A DNA stretch of 64,000 nt from Pseudomonas sp. RIT623. Its GTDB lineage: Bacteria > Pseudomonadota > Gammaproteobacteria > Pseudomonadales > Pseudomonadaceae. Numbering within the stretch: position 1 is the stretch's first letter; every line of letters begins with the position of its first letter. The notes under the pieces were generated by a model. The model had not been told where the DNA came from, made no database searches, and saw nothing but the letters and a program-made list of their open reading frames with translations. Location of the stretch: the NCBI RefSeq assembly GCF_004519305.1, contig NZ_SOZA01000020.1, forward strand, positions 24,999 to 88,998, in the 5' to 3' direction. A program made the translations under genes and the position numbers. This document shows positions 1-8,642 of the stretch, one piece after another.

Positions 1-2478
1 GGCGCGCGTGACGAAGCGGTGCTCGAGGCGCCGCCCGGCGCCGGCAAGACCACCCGTGTGCCGTTGGCGTTGCTCGACGAGCCGTGGCTGGCCGGGCAGA
101 CCATCCTCATGCTCGAGCCCCGGCGCCTGGCCGCCCGCGCCGCCGCCGAGCGGCTGGCCAGCGAGCTGGGCGAAAAGGTCGGCCAGACCGTGGGCTATCG
201 CATCCGCCTGGACAGCAAGGTTGGCCCGAACACGCGTATCGAGGTGGTCACCGAGGGCATCCTCACCCGCCGCCTGCAAGCCGATCCGGCGCTGGAAGGG
301 GTGGGCTTGCTGATTTTCGACGAATTCCACGAGCGTAGCCTGGATGCTGACCTGGCCCTGGCCCTGAGCCTCAATGGCCGGGCCCTGCTGCGTGACGAGC
401 CGCCGCTGAAGATCCTGCTGATGTCGGCGACGCTGGAGGGCGAGCGCTTGTCGCGCTTGCTCGACGACGCGCCGGTGGTGAGCAGCCAGGGCCGTATGCA
501 CCCGGTGGACATCCGCTGGGGCAGGCCCTTCCAGCTCGGCGAGTTCGTCGAACCACGGGTGGTCGACTGCGTGCTCCAGGCGCTGGCCGACGAGAGCGGC
601 AGCCTGCTGGTGTTCCTGCCCGGCCAGGCGGAGATTCGCCGGGTCCACCAAGCCTTGCAGGAGGCCTTGGGCGAGCACCTGGGCATCTTGCTGTGCCCGT
701 TGCATGGCGAGCTCGACCTCAATGCCCAGCGCGCCGCGATCGATCCAGCGCCCAAGGGCCAGCGCAAGGTGGTGCTGGCCACCAACATCGCCGAGACCAG
801 CCTGACCATCGACGGCGTGCGCGTGGTGATCGACGCAGGCCTTGCTCGGGTACCGCGTTTCGACCCAGGCAGCGGCATGACCCGCCTCGATACCCAGCGC
901 ATCTCCCGCGCCAGTGCCACCCAGCGCGCTGGCCGGGCCGGGCGCCTGGAGCCGGGGGTGTGCTACCGGCTGTGGTCCGAGGCCCAGCACGACCAGTTGG
1001 CCGCCCACGGCAGTGCCGAGATCCTCCAGGCCGACTTGTCCGGGCTGGCCCTGCAACTGGGCCGCTGGGGCATGCCGCCGGAACAGTTGAGCTGGCTCGA
1101 CCAGCCCCCTGCGGCGGCCTACGCCCAGGCCCAGGACCTGCTGGCGCGGTTGGGGGCCTTCAAGCCTGGCAGCCGCGACAACCTAAGCGCCCATGGCCAG
1201 GCCATGGCCGAGTTGCCCGCGCACCCTCGCATCGCTCATTTGCTGTTGCGTGGGCAGGACCTGGGGCTGGCCGACATGGCCTGCGACGTCGCGGCCCTGC
1301 TTGGTGAGCGCGACATCCTGCGTGGTGGCGGCGCCGATCTGCATTCGCGGTTGAGCCTGCTCAGCGGCGAATCCAAGGCATCGCGTGGCGGCCAGGGCGG
1401 GGTGCAACGCGCCCGGCAACTGGCCCGGCAGTACCGTGGCCAGTTGCGCGGCAAGGCCAGCGCCGCTGTGGCCGATCCCGACCATCCGCGCTGGCTGGGC
1501 GCCTTGCTGGCGCTGGCCTACCCTGACCGTGTCGCCCAGCAGCGCCGCGAAGGCGGTGGTGAATATCGCCTGGCCAATGGTCGCGCGGCCTTGTTCGGCG
1601 AAGCCGATGCCTTGATGAAATGCCCCTGGCTGGTGATCGCCGACCTAGGCAGCCGACAGGGCCAGCGTGAAGAGCGCATCTACCTTGCCGCTGAGTTCGA
1701 GCCGACACTGTTCGATGAGGTGTTGGCCGAGCAAGTGCAAACCCTCGACCTGCTGGACTGGGATGATCGCGAACAGCTGCTGCGCGCCGAGCGCCAGCGC
1801 AAGGTTGGCGAACTGGTGCTCAGCCGCGAACCACTGCCGGGGCTGGATGATGACGCTCGCGCCAGGGCTCTGCTCGGCCTGGTACGGCGCAAGGGCCTCA
1901 ACCTGCTGACCTGGACCCCTGAACTGCGCCAGTGGCAGGCCCGGGTTGCCCTGCTGCGCCAGCTGGACCTGGACAAGGACGGCCAGAGCGAATGGCCCGA
2001 CCTGGGCGACGAAGCGCTGCTGGCCAGCCTGGAAGACTGGCTGCAACCCTACCTGGGCAAGGTATCGCGCCTGAGCCATTTCGCCGCGCTGGACCTGGCG
2101 TCACTGCTGCGCAACCTGCTGCCCTGGCCACTGCCCCAGCGTCTGGACGAACTGGCCCCGGCGCACCTGAGCGTGCCGTCGGGTTCGAGCATCCGCCTGG
2201 ACTACAGCGAGCAGCCGCCGATTCTCGCGGTGCGCCTGCAGGAGCTGTTCGGCCTGGCCGACACCCCGCGCATTGCGGGTGGTCGCCAGCAGGTCAAATT
2301 GCACCTGCTATCACCGGCACGCCGCCCCGTGCAGGTCACCCAGGACCTGGCCAACTTCTGGCGCACCACCTATGCCGAGGTGAAGAAGGATTTGAAAGGG
2401 CGCTACCCCAAGCATTACTGGCCGGATGACCCACTGGTGGCCGAGGCCACGGCGCGAGCCAAACCCAGGGGGACTTGA
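1..2478 (+). CDS. hrpB: ATP-dependent RNA helicase HrpB (5' end outside window)
   Basis: DEAH-box helicase of the HrpB family, a probable RNA-dependent NTPase. The reading frame is already open at base 1, so the true start is upstream; 825 residues are visible and the family is about 840. Motifs in order: Walker A GAGKTT near residue 15, the DExH box as DEFHERSLDADLALA near residue 107, SATLEG (motif III), and QRAGRAGR (motif VI) near residue 308. The long C-terminal part, ending in a stretch rich in YPKHYWPDDP-like residues, is typical of HrpB and not of HrpA. It is the only gene on its strand here and is followed by about 240 bp with no visible gene. Confidence 0.95.
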   Translation, partial: GARDEAVLEAPPGAGKTTRVPLALLDEPWLAGQTILMLEPRRLAARAAAERLASELGEKVGQTVGYRIRLDSKVGPNTRIEVVTEGILTRRLQADPALEGVGLLIFDEFHERSLDADLALALSLNGRALLRDEPPLKILLMSATLEGERLSRLLDDAPVVSSQGRMHPVDIRWGRPFQLGEFVEPRVVDCVLQALADESGSLLVFLPGQAEIRRVHQALQEALGEHLGILLCPLHGELDLNAQRAAIDPAPKGQRKVVLATNIAETSLTIDGVRVVIDAGLARVPRFDPGSGMTRLDTQRISRASATQRAGRAGRLEPGVCYRLWSEAQHDQLAAHGSAEILQADLSGLALQLGRWGMPPEQLSWLDQPPAAAYAQAQDLLARLGAFKPGSRDNLSAHGQAMAELPAHPRIAHLLLRGQDLGLADMACDVAALLGERDILRGGGADLHSRLSLLSGESKASRGGQGGVQRARQLARQYRGQLRGKASAAVADPDHPRWLGALLALAYPDRVAQQRREGGGEYRLANGRAALFGEADALMKCPWLVIADLGSRQGQREERIYLAAEFEPTLFDEVLAEQVQTLDLLDWDDREQLLRAERQRKVGELVLSREPLPGLDDDARARALLGLVRRKGLNLLTWTPELRQWQARVALLRQLDLDKDGQSEWPDLGDEALLASLEDWLQPYLGKVSRLSHFAALDLASLLRNLLPWPLPQRLDELAPAHLSVPSGSSIRLDYSEQPPILAVRLQELFGLADTPRIAGGRQQVKLHLLSPARRPVQVTQDLANFWRTTYAEVKKDLKGRYPKHYWPDDPLVAEATARAKPRGT

Positions 2479-2716
2479 CCTGGGCGTTGCCGGTAACCGT
2501 TGTCATGGCGCACCTGGCAGATGCCGAGCGCTTTGATGATCTGCGGGCCGGCAATGATTAGACCTCGGTGGTGGAGGTGCCAGCGTTGACGACCGGCTTA
2601 CTGTTTGGATTCAAGGAGGGGCATTGATGAACAGACCTCCTCGGCTTACTGCGTGAAACGCGCAGGTTGAGCCGGCGGCCACTCAAGTGTTCAATTGCGT
2701 GCACAACAACGAATTG

Positions 2717-3253
2717 TCAGGATAACCAGGACATACCTTCCAGGCCCGGCAGTACAACTTGTTTGACGAGGAACTTACTGACGGACTTCCCCTCCGTGTT
2801 GAGATAGTAGTACTTATGGTTTTTTATAAACGTATGTTCGCTGCTCACGACGACACGGTAATCGCGGAAGTCTCGCAGGTAGCACAACATTTCCGTCCCG
2901 GTCCATTCCAGCGGTTCCAGCTTCCACGCCTGCGTATTGGTGTGATAGTCATACAAGCCGAGGTACCCGTTTCGACTGCGGCCAACGCGTTGCAGAAGGC
3001 CGCGGTGGTTGTGGGCGGACAGGTTCATCGTCAGGCGGTTGTTCAGCTTGCTGGTGAAGTCCATGGCGAAGAGGGGGGAATCCCCCTCACCGCCTGCTTG
3101 TAGCCATCCGCCATCCGAGAACAGCCTCTCCTCGGTAGGCTTGGTAAAACGCAATGGCGTTCGGACTCCGTTATCGTATTGATAGATGCGCGCCTGGAAA
3201 AAACTGGGAAGCGGGGCGTTGAAGGTGGCTTGGATCATTTCGTCGCTGGTCAT
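2717..3253 (-). CDS. Unknown protein, paralogue of the gene at 3736-4296
   Basis: Family not recognised. 178 residues from the ATG at 3253, chosen because GAAGG lies just upstream; an in-frame ATG at 3307 would add 18 residues without a comparable ribosome site. There is no signal peptide or membrane segment. The core RNGYLGLY ... KLEPLEWT ... LRDFRDYRV is shared with the next gene on the same strand, so the two are a diverged tandem duplication. Alternating polar and hydrophobic residues suggest a mostly beta fold, which is inference. The 240 bp downstream to hrpB show no gene. Confidence 0.75.
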   Translation of the reverse strand: MTSDEMIQATFNAPLPSFFQARIYQYDNGVRTPLRFTKPTEERLFSDGGWLQAGGEGDSPLFAMDFTSKLNNRLTMNLSAHNHRGLLQRVGRSRNGYLGLYDYHTNTQAWKLEPLEWTGTEMLCYLRDFRDYRVVVSSEHTFIKNHKYYYLNTEGKSVSKFLVKQVVLPGLEGMSWLS

Positions 3254-3735
3254 GTTACTACCTTCATGAAAGAGGAAAGTCTCGTGCTGCTGAACACGCG
3301 CGTTCACTGTGATTTCAGTTGGCAGTTCGCATCAGCGTGAATGATTTCCTAACCAATGGAGGTATTGGAGTAGCCCACATGTCGGATGTGTTGCAACTTC
3401 AAAGGTGAGCACAATGCTCTGGCGCTACAAACATCAGGCGTCACCATGGCAGACTTCGATTTCGCCATTGTTGTCGAGGCGAACATACCGTGGCTATCGA
3501 TCCAGCAACGGCTCAGCCAGCTCGCGACTGTAGCCAAAGTGTTGGGAATTGGCGTTCGATTTGCAATTGCGGGATCGCCTTGCAACCCTTTTCGACCGCT
3601 ACGACGCCTCTGCAAGGCCGCTCCTAACAGGCGCCCGAGCTGCCTTGTTTGGTCAAGGACCATAAAGCAGCCCCGGTCATCCTGAAATGACGCGGCCATA
3701 CTCCAAAAACGCCAAGACCTTGATAGCTCTGGGCT
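3254..3735. other. Intergenic stretch between two paralogues
   Basis: About 480 bp between the two duplicated unknown genes. It presumably holds the promoter of the downstream copy. Open frames exist on both strands (for example 3349-3699 minus), but their translations have no recognisable domain and low-complexity composition, so I do not call them genes. Confidence 0.5.
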
Positions 3736-4296
3736 TTAGAGGCGAGTGATGACGAAGCTGACCTCGTCTCCGTTCTGCACATTCAGGTACGTTGGGTTTT
3801 CATAGGCCACTTTAACGGCATGCCCTTGATGGTCGCGGATACGGCAACGCAGGGTGTTAGCGGTCCACTCCAGCGGCTCGAGCTTCAGCAGCTCGGAGGC
3901 ATTGGCGTACAGGCCGAGATAGCCATTGCGGCTGATATCCACTTGCTTGTCCTGGTCAGTGCCCGTGCCGTGGATCCTGACATAAAGCCGATCCGTGGTG
4001 CGCGAGTGGAACTCGAACTTGAATGTCGCCGGTTGCTTGCGATTGTCGATGATCAGCCAGTTGTCCAGGCTTGAACCGCCAGTGCTCAGATTGACGGGGA
4101 AAGCGATGTCGCAGCTTGTGCCTGGTAGGCAGCGCACGGGCGTGTAGAGCTGCAGCAAATCGCTCCACTGTTTCTTCACGCCGTGACAGTGGATATGTGC
4201 GGTGAATGTGCCAGCGTTTTCGATCCAGTTATCAATGTCGGGGTACACGGGGGACGTGGCGAGCGTTGGCGGGGTATGAGAGAGGGTAGAGGTCAT
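3736..4296 (-). CDS. Unknown protein, paralogue of the gene at 2717-3253
   Basis: Family not recognised. 186 residues starting MTSTLSHTPP at 4296, preferred because GGAG sits 8-11 bases upstream; ATGs further upstream at 4320 and 4353 would add residues with no better site. It shares SRNGYLGLY, LKLEPLEWTANTL and CRIRDHQGHAVKV with its neighbour, plus a C-terminal YLN...VSFV segment also found there. The N-terminal third differs: it has the two cysteines in RCLPGTSCD, absent from the other copy. No export signal is visible. Separate promoters are likely because the gap between the two genes is about 480 bp. Confidence 0.75.
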   Translation of the reverse strand: MTSTLSHTPPTLATSPVYPDIDNWIENAGTFTAHIHCHGVKKQWSDLLQLYTPVRCLPGTSCDIAFPVNLSTGGSSLDNWLIIDNRKQPATFKFEFHSRTTDRLYVRIHGTGTDQDKQVDISRNGYLGLYANASELLKLEPLEWTANTLRCRIRDHQGHAVKVAYENPTYLNVQNGDEVSFVITRL

Positions 4297-4446
4297 CAGG
4301 AATATCTCCAGGTTCATGTGTGAAATGGCGCATGTACATGCCATTTCACACACTACCGAACCTGATTTTGGTCGGATAACTGGAGGTTGTTCCCCGGAAA
4401 AAGCCTGGTAGTGGCCCGGTTTGCGGGACGCGCCCGAGGCAAGGCG

Positions 4447-5103
4447 TCAGGTGCTCGCCTCGCCTTCCAGCAACATGAACAGGCGATACAGCACCACGGT
4501 GCTGAACAACTGCAGGAAGCCATTGAGGCTGTCCAGCGCCAGTTGCACGCCGGGCTGCGGGTCGGGGAACAGGCCCAGCAGCAGGCCTTCGAGTAGCCAC
4601 AGCGGCGCCAGCACCGACAGCATGCAGACCATGATGCGCAGGAAGTGCCCGGTGGTCATGCGCGCGCTGGTGCGCATCGACTCGATCACCGGCAGGCCGC
4701 GCAGCACCAGCAGGTACTCGGCGAACACCAGGTTCACCATGATCCACACGCCGGGGAAGATGAACAGCGCCAGGCCCGCCATGATCAGCAGCGAACTGAT
4801 CACCACCAGCAGCGCCAGCGCTGGCCACAACTGCAAGGCGCGGGCGAACAGGTCGCGCTTGGCGATGCTCTGGCCGTTGCTGCGGGTATCGAGGTAAAGG
4901 ATCAGCGCGGCGCTGTACAGCGGGTAGAACAGCAGGCTGACCAGCATGCCGTAGGCCGGCGAGGCCTGTTCGCCCAGTTGTCGGTAGAGCAGTTGGTTGG
5001 CCAGGGCCTCGAGCACCACCAGCGGCAGGCACAGCTGGAGGATGCTCGCCAGGTGGCGGCGGAAGAAGTACAGGGAGTCGCGCAGAACGCTCAGCGGATT
5101 CAT
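4447..5103 (-). CDS. YciC-like multipass membrane protein
   Basis: 218-residue integral membrane protein resembling the YciC (UPF0259) family, whose function is not established. Five or six hydrophobic segments are visible, for example LASILQLCLPLVVLEAL near residue 17, LLVVISSLLIMAGLALFIFPG near 100, and IMVCMLSVLAPLWLLEGLLLG near 155. The FPGVWIMVNLVFAEYL segment is typical of this group. The start MNPLSVLRDSLYFFRRH fits family members. It is transcribed away from the DUF2076 gene. Confidence 0.75.
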   Translation of the reverse strand: MNPLSVLRDSLYFFRRHLASILQLCLPLVVLEALANQLLYRQLGEQASPAYGMLVSLLFYPLYSAALILYLDTRSNGQSIAKRDLFARALQLWPALALLVVISSLLIMAGLALFIFPGVWIMVNLVFAEYLLVLRGLPVIESMRTSARMTTGHFLRIMVCMLSVLAPLWLLEGLLLGLFPDPQPGVQLALDSLNGFLQLFSTVVLYRLFMLLEGEAST

Positions 5104-5260
5104 CGGTCAACATCGCATGGCAGAAAAAGCAGGGCGTAACTGTAGCCCAGTCGGCCCCCTTGCTGAAAAAAGTTTCATGGCCCAGGCAATTGCAACGCCG
5201 CCCCCCGGCCCCCATCTTTGACGCTGTCCGATGTCCTGTTCAGCCCATGAGGTCGCCCCG

Positions 5261-6004
5261 ATGAACACTGAAGAACAAACCCTGATCGATGGCCTGTTCG
5301 GCCGTCTCAAGCACGCCGAGGATCCGGCCCAGCCGCGCGATGCCCAGGCCCAGGCGCGGATCGAGGAGCACCTGCGCGAGCAGCCGGCCGCGCCTTACTA
5401 CATGGCCCAGGCGATCCTGGTGCAGGAAGCGGCGATCAAGCGCCTGGACGAACAGAACAAGCAGCTCGAGGCCGAGCTCAAGCAGGCCCGTGCCCAGCTC
5501 GAGGCGACCCGCGCCAACAGCCCCAGTGGCGGTGGCGGTTTCCTTTCGAGCATCTTCGGTGCCGGCACCCGCAGCCCAGCGCCAGAGCCGCAGCGCGCGG
5601 TGGCGCCGACGTCATCCGCCGGCGGTGGTTGGCGTGACCCGGCGCCCCAGGCCTATGCCCCGCCAGCCGCGGCACAAGGGTTCGGCGCGGCGCCCGCCCC
5701 GGCGCGCGGCGGGGCCAGCAGCTTTCTCGGCGGCGCCATGCAGACCGCCGCAGGCGTGGCCGGTGGCGTGTTGCTGGCCCAGGGCATCAGCAGCCTGTTC
5801 AACCACCATTCGCAGCCTGAGGAGGTAGTCGAGGTGATCAAGGAAGAGCCGGCACCGGCCAGCGACCAGGGCGGCTGGAGCGATCAGGACAGCCAGCGCC
5901 AGGTGGCCGACAACGGTGGCTGGGGCAATGACCAGGGCGGTTTCGCCGACAGCGACTACAGTGGCGACGGCGGCGGCTTCTTCGCCGACGACGACTACGT
6001 CTGA
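5261..6004 (+). CDS. DUF2076 family protein
   Basis: 247 residues from the ATG at 5261 (MNTEEQTLIDGLFGRL), the usual beginning of DUF2076 proteins, with a GAGGT upstream; an earlier in-frame ATG at 5231 is less likely. The N-terminal 60 residues are helical, followed by a coiled-coil-like KQLEAELKQARAQLEAT, a Gly/Ser/Pro-rich low-complexity middle, a hydrophobic GGAMQTAAGVAGGVLLAQG segment near residue 160, and an acidic glycine-rich tail ending ADDDYV. The function of the family is unknown; periplasmic or envelope roles have been suggested only by association. Confidence 0.85.
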   Translation: MNTEEQTLIDGLFGRLKHAEDPAQPRDAQAQARIEEHLREQPAAPYYMAQAILVQEAAIKRLDEQNKQLEAELKQARAQLEATRANSPSGGGGFLSSIFGAGTRSPAPEPQRAVAPTSSAGGGWRDPAPQAYAPPAAAQGFGAAPAPARGGASSFLGGAMQTAAGVAGGVLLAQGISSLFNHHSQPEEVVEVIKEEPAPASDQGGWSDQDSQRQVADNGGWGNDQGGFADSDYSGDGGGFFADDDYV

Positions 6005-6085
6005 GGGCTCTGGCATACTGCCGGTCCAGATCGCGGGGCAGTGGCTTGCCCGGCGATACTGCTCCACTGCCAGAGAGAGCCCCAG

Positions 6086-6562
6086 GTGAAGAAAATCGCG
6101 TTGTTCGCCGACGTGCAGAACCTCTACTACACGGTTCGCCAGGGCCATGGCTGCCACTTCAACTATGCCGCGCTGTGGGCCGAGGTCAGCCGCGAAGGGC
6201 AGATCGTCGAGGCGCTGGCCTATGCCATCGACCGTGGCGACAGCAAGCAGCAACAGTTCCAGCAGATCTTGCGCAACCTCGGCTTCGAGGTGCGCCTCAA
6301 ACCCTATATCCAGCGTGCCGACGGTTCGGCCAAGGGCGACTGGGACGTCGGCATCACCCTGGATGTGATCGAGGCAGCGGCGCGGGTCGATCAGGTGGTA
6401 CTGGCTTCCGGCGACGGTGACTTCGACCTGCTGCTGGAGCGGGCGATGCAGCGCCATGGCGTGGAAACCGTGGTGTACGGCGTGCCGGGGTTGACGGCGT
6501 TGTCGGTGATTCGCGCGGCCAGTCGCTATGTGCCGATCGAGGGCAAGCTGCTGCTGCGCTGA
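6086..6562 (+). CDS. NYN-domain (LabA/DUF88) putative ribonuclease
   Basis: 158 residues from a GTG at 6086 (MKKIALFADVQNLYYT), chosen because the domain begins immediately there; an upstream in-frame start at 6041 would add 15 residues unlike the family. NYN domains have a PIN-like fold and act as RNases. The acidic pattern is present: D in FADVQNL, D in KGDWDVGITLD, and SGDGDFDLLLERA, with the closing VVYGVPG. It is a lone gene between a DUF2076 gene and a REP array. The substrate cannot be read from the sequence. Confidence 0.85.
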   Translation: MKKIALFADVQNLYYTVRQGHGCHFNYAALWAEVSREGQIVEALAYAIDRGDSKQQQFQQILRNLGFEVRLKPYIQRADGSAKGDWDVGITLDVIEAAARVDQVVLASGDGDFDLLLERAMQRHGVETVVYGVPGLTALSVIRAASRYVPIEGKLLLR

Positions 6563-6570
6563 CCCCCTGT

Positions 6571-7037
6571 GTAGGAGCCAGCTTTGCTGGCGAGCCAGGC
6601 GCCGCGGTGGCTGGCACCGGCGATGCCGGTGTTCGCCGGCAAGCCGGCTCCTACGGGTTTGCCGGCCGTCTCGGTCCTGTAGGAGCCAGCTTGCTGACGA
6701 ACCAGGCGCGGCGGAGGCTGGCACCGGCGATGCCGGTGTTCGTCGGCAAGCCGGCTCCTACGGGTTTGCCGGTCGGCTCGGTCCTGTAGGAGCCAGCTTG
6801 CTGGCGAACCAGGCACCGCGGAGGTTGGCACCGGCGATGCCGGTGTTCGCCGGCAAGCCGGCTCCTACGGGTTTGCCGGTCGGCTCGGTCCTGTAGGAGC
6901 CAGCTTGCTGGCGAACCAGGCGCCGCGGTGGCTGGCACCGGCGATGCCGGTGTTCGCCGGCAAGCCGGCTCCTACGGGTTTTGCCGGCCGTCTCGGTCCT
7001 GTAGGAGCCAGCTTGCTGGCGAACCAGGCGCCGCGAT
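6571..7037. repeat. Tandem REP array, four full 107-108 bp units plus a partial fifth
   Basis: Units start with GTAGGAGCCAGC at 6571, 6679, 6786, 6893 and 7001, giving spacings of 108, 107, 107 and 108. Each unit has a REP (GTAGGAGCCAGCTTGCTGGCGA), a 45 bp spacer with GCACCGGCGATGCCGGTG, then an inverted REP (TCGCCGGCAAGCCGGCTCCTAC) and a short linker. The fifth stops after the first REP arm. Unit one has an extra T (GCTTTGCTGG), and linkers vary slightly. Confidence 0.95.
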
Positions 7038-7057
7038 ATCACCATCGGCGGCACCGC

Positions 7058-7513
7058 CTATCGGCTCGATTTGCTGTCCAGATGCCCTAGCGGCACCCGC
7101 CGCTGCACCGCGCTCGACAGGATGATCGAGGTCTTGCTGAAGCCCAGTTGCGACACGCGGTTGATCAAGGCTTCCAGCTCGCCCATCGACGCCACCGCCG
7201 CCTGCATGATCACACAGGGGTCGCCGGTGACCCGGTGGCACTCGGTGAGCTCGGGGATCTTCTCCAATGCCTCGTAGGCCTGCTGGTTGCCATGGCTGGT
7301 CAGGCGCAGTTCGATCACGCACTGGATCGGCAGGCCGATCTTCTCCAGGTCGACCTTGGCCGTGTAGCCGCTGATCACCCCGCTGGCCTCAAGCTTGGCC
7401 ACCCGCTCGGCCACCGCCGGGGCAGACAGGTTGACCTGGCGCGCCAGCTGCGCGTAGGTGGCCCGGCCGTTTTTCAGCAGGGCGGCGAGGAGCATGCGGT
7501 CGTATTTGTCCAT
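7058..7513 (-). CDS. Lrp/AsnC family transcriptional regulator
   Basis: 151 residues from the ATG at 7513 (MDKYDRMLLAALLKNGRATY), which has AGGAA upstream; the earlier ATG at 7567 lacks family similarity. An N-terminal winged helix-turn-helix (TYAQLARQVNLSAPAVAERVAKLEASGVI) is followed by the RAM/AsnC ligand domain (GDPCVIMQAAVASMGELEALIN). Such proteins sense amino acids and regulate metabolism or export genes. It is divergent from an EamA transporter gene, with about 150 bp between the starts, so control of that transporter is a reasonable inference. Confidence 0.93.
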   Translation of the reverse strand: MDKYDRMLLAALLKNGRATYAQLARQVNLSAPAVAERVAKLEASGVISGYTAKVDLEKIGLPIQCVIELRLTSHGNQQAYEALEKIPELTECHRVTGDPCVIMQAAVASMGELEALINRVSQLGFSKTSIILSSAVQRRVPLGHLDSKSSR

Positions 7514-7667
7514 GGCGATTCCTGGTGACTTTGCAATCGATGGGAAAGCGTGCGCACAACCATCCATTACAAAGTATTTCGGTGTTTTAAAGCTGTTTTG
7601 TAACTTAAGTTTGGCGGCGACCCTTTCTAAACTAAGTCACCCGTAAACGGATTTCGAGCCCTTCGTC

Positions 7668-8588
7668 ATGCCAGCCTCTCGTCGCTTCCCGCTGTTGCTC
7701 ATCGGTGCCTTCCTAGCCCTGTACCTGGTCTGGGGCTCGACCTACCTATTCATTCGCATCGGCGTGGAGTCCTGGCCGCCGATGCTGATGGCCGGGGTAC
7801 GCTTCGTCATTGCCGGCAGCCTGCTCTATGGCTTTTTGCGCTGGCGCGGGGCGCCGGCACCGACCTGGCCGCAATGGCGTGCGGCCGGGGCCATTGGCTT
7901 CTTGCTGCTCAGTTGCGGCAACGGTGGCGTGACCCTGGCCGAGCACGCCGGGGTGGCCTCGGGCGTGGCCGCCCTGGCGGTGGCCACCGTGCCGCTGTTC
8001 ACCCTGGTGTTCGGGCTGTTCTTCGGCCATCGCAACTCACGCCTGGAGTGGGCGGGGATCGTCCTCGGCCTGGTCGGCATCGGCATGCTCAACATGGGCT
8101 CCAACCTGCAGGCCAGCCCCATGGGCGCGGCGCTGATCCTGTTCGCCGCGGCGGCCTGGGCCTTTGGTTCGGTGTGGAGCAAGAGCCTGCCACTGCCCCA
8201 GGGCGCCATGGCCAGCGCCGCAGAAATGCTGGTGGGTGGCGCCGCATTGCTGATCGGCAGCGCGGTGAGCGGCGAGCGCCTGACCCAGATGCCCACCGCC
8301 GCCGGTTGGGGCGCGCTGGCCTACCTGGTGTTGTTCGGCTCGATCCTGGCGTTCAGCTCGTACATGTACCTGCTCAAGCACGTACGCCCGGCGGCGGCCA
8401 CCAGCTACGCCTACGTCAACCCGGCGGTGGCGGTGCTGCTGGGGATTCTGTTCGCCGGCGAGCAGATCGGCGCCGAAGAGTGCGTGGCCATGGCGGTGAT
8501 CATCGGCGCGGTGGTGCTGATCGGCCTGCCGCAATGGCGCAAGGCGCCGCAGCCGCCGGCAGCGTTGAAAGGCGAAATGTGCAAGTAG
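7668..8588 (+). CDS. EamA/DMT family drug-metabolite exporter
   Basis: 306 residues, ten predicted membrane segments in two EamA repeats, YedA-like. The first repeat opens with LLLIGAFLALYLVWGSTYLFIRIG and the second ends with the PAAATSYAYVNPAVAVLLGILFAGE motif common in EamA proteins. It sits in the inner membrane and probably exports an amino acid or similar metabolite. The divergent Lrp-type gene suggests amino-acid-responsive control. The region before the start is AT-rich and would hold both promoters. Confidence 0.9.
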   Translation: MPASRRFPLLLIGAFLALYLVWGSTYLFIRIGVESWPPMLMAGVRFVIAGSLLYGFLRWRGAPAPTWPQWRAAGAIGFLLLSCGNGGVTLAEHAGVASGVAALAVATVPLFTLVFGLFFGHRNSRLEWAGIVLGLVGIGMLNMGSNLQASPMGAALILFAAAAWAFGSVWSKSLPLPQGAMASAAEMLVGGAALLIGSAVSGERLTQMPTAAGWGALAYLVLFGSILAFSSYMYLLKHVRPAAATSYAYVNPAVAVLLGILFAGEQIGAEECVAMAVIIGAVVLIGLPQWRKAPQPPAALKGEMCK

Positions 8589-8642
8589 GCAGGGACGTTG
8601 CGGTAAACTTGCCGCCTTCGCTGAACCCCTGACGGTATTGCC

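Noticed and set aside
3349..3699. Open frame between the two unknown paralogues
   Set aside because: No recognisable family; composition looks like a chance frame in non-coding DNA.
6571..7037. CRISPR array at the regular repeats
   Set aside because: Repeats are imperfect inverted REP pairs with no unique spacers and no cas genes.
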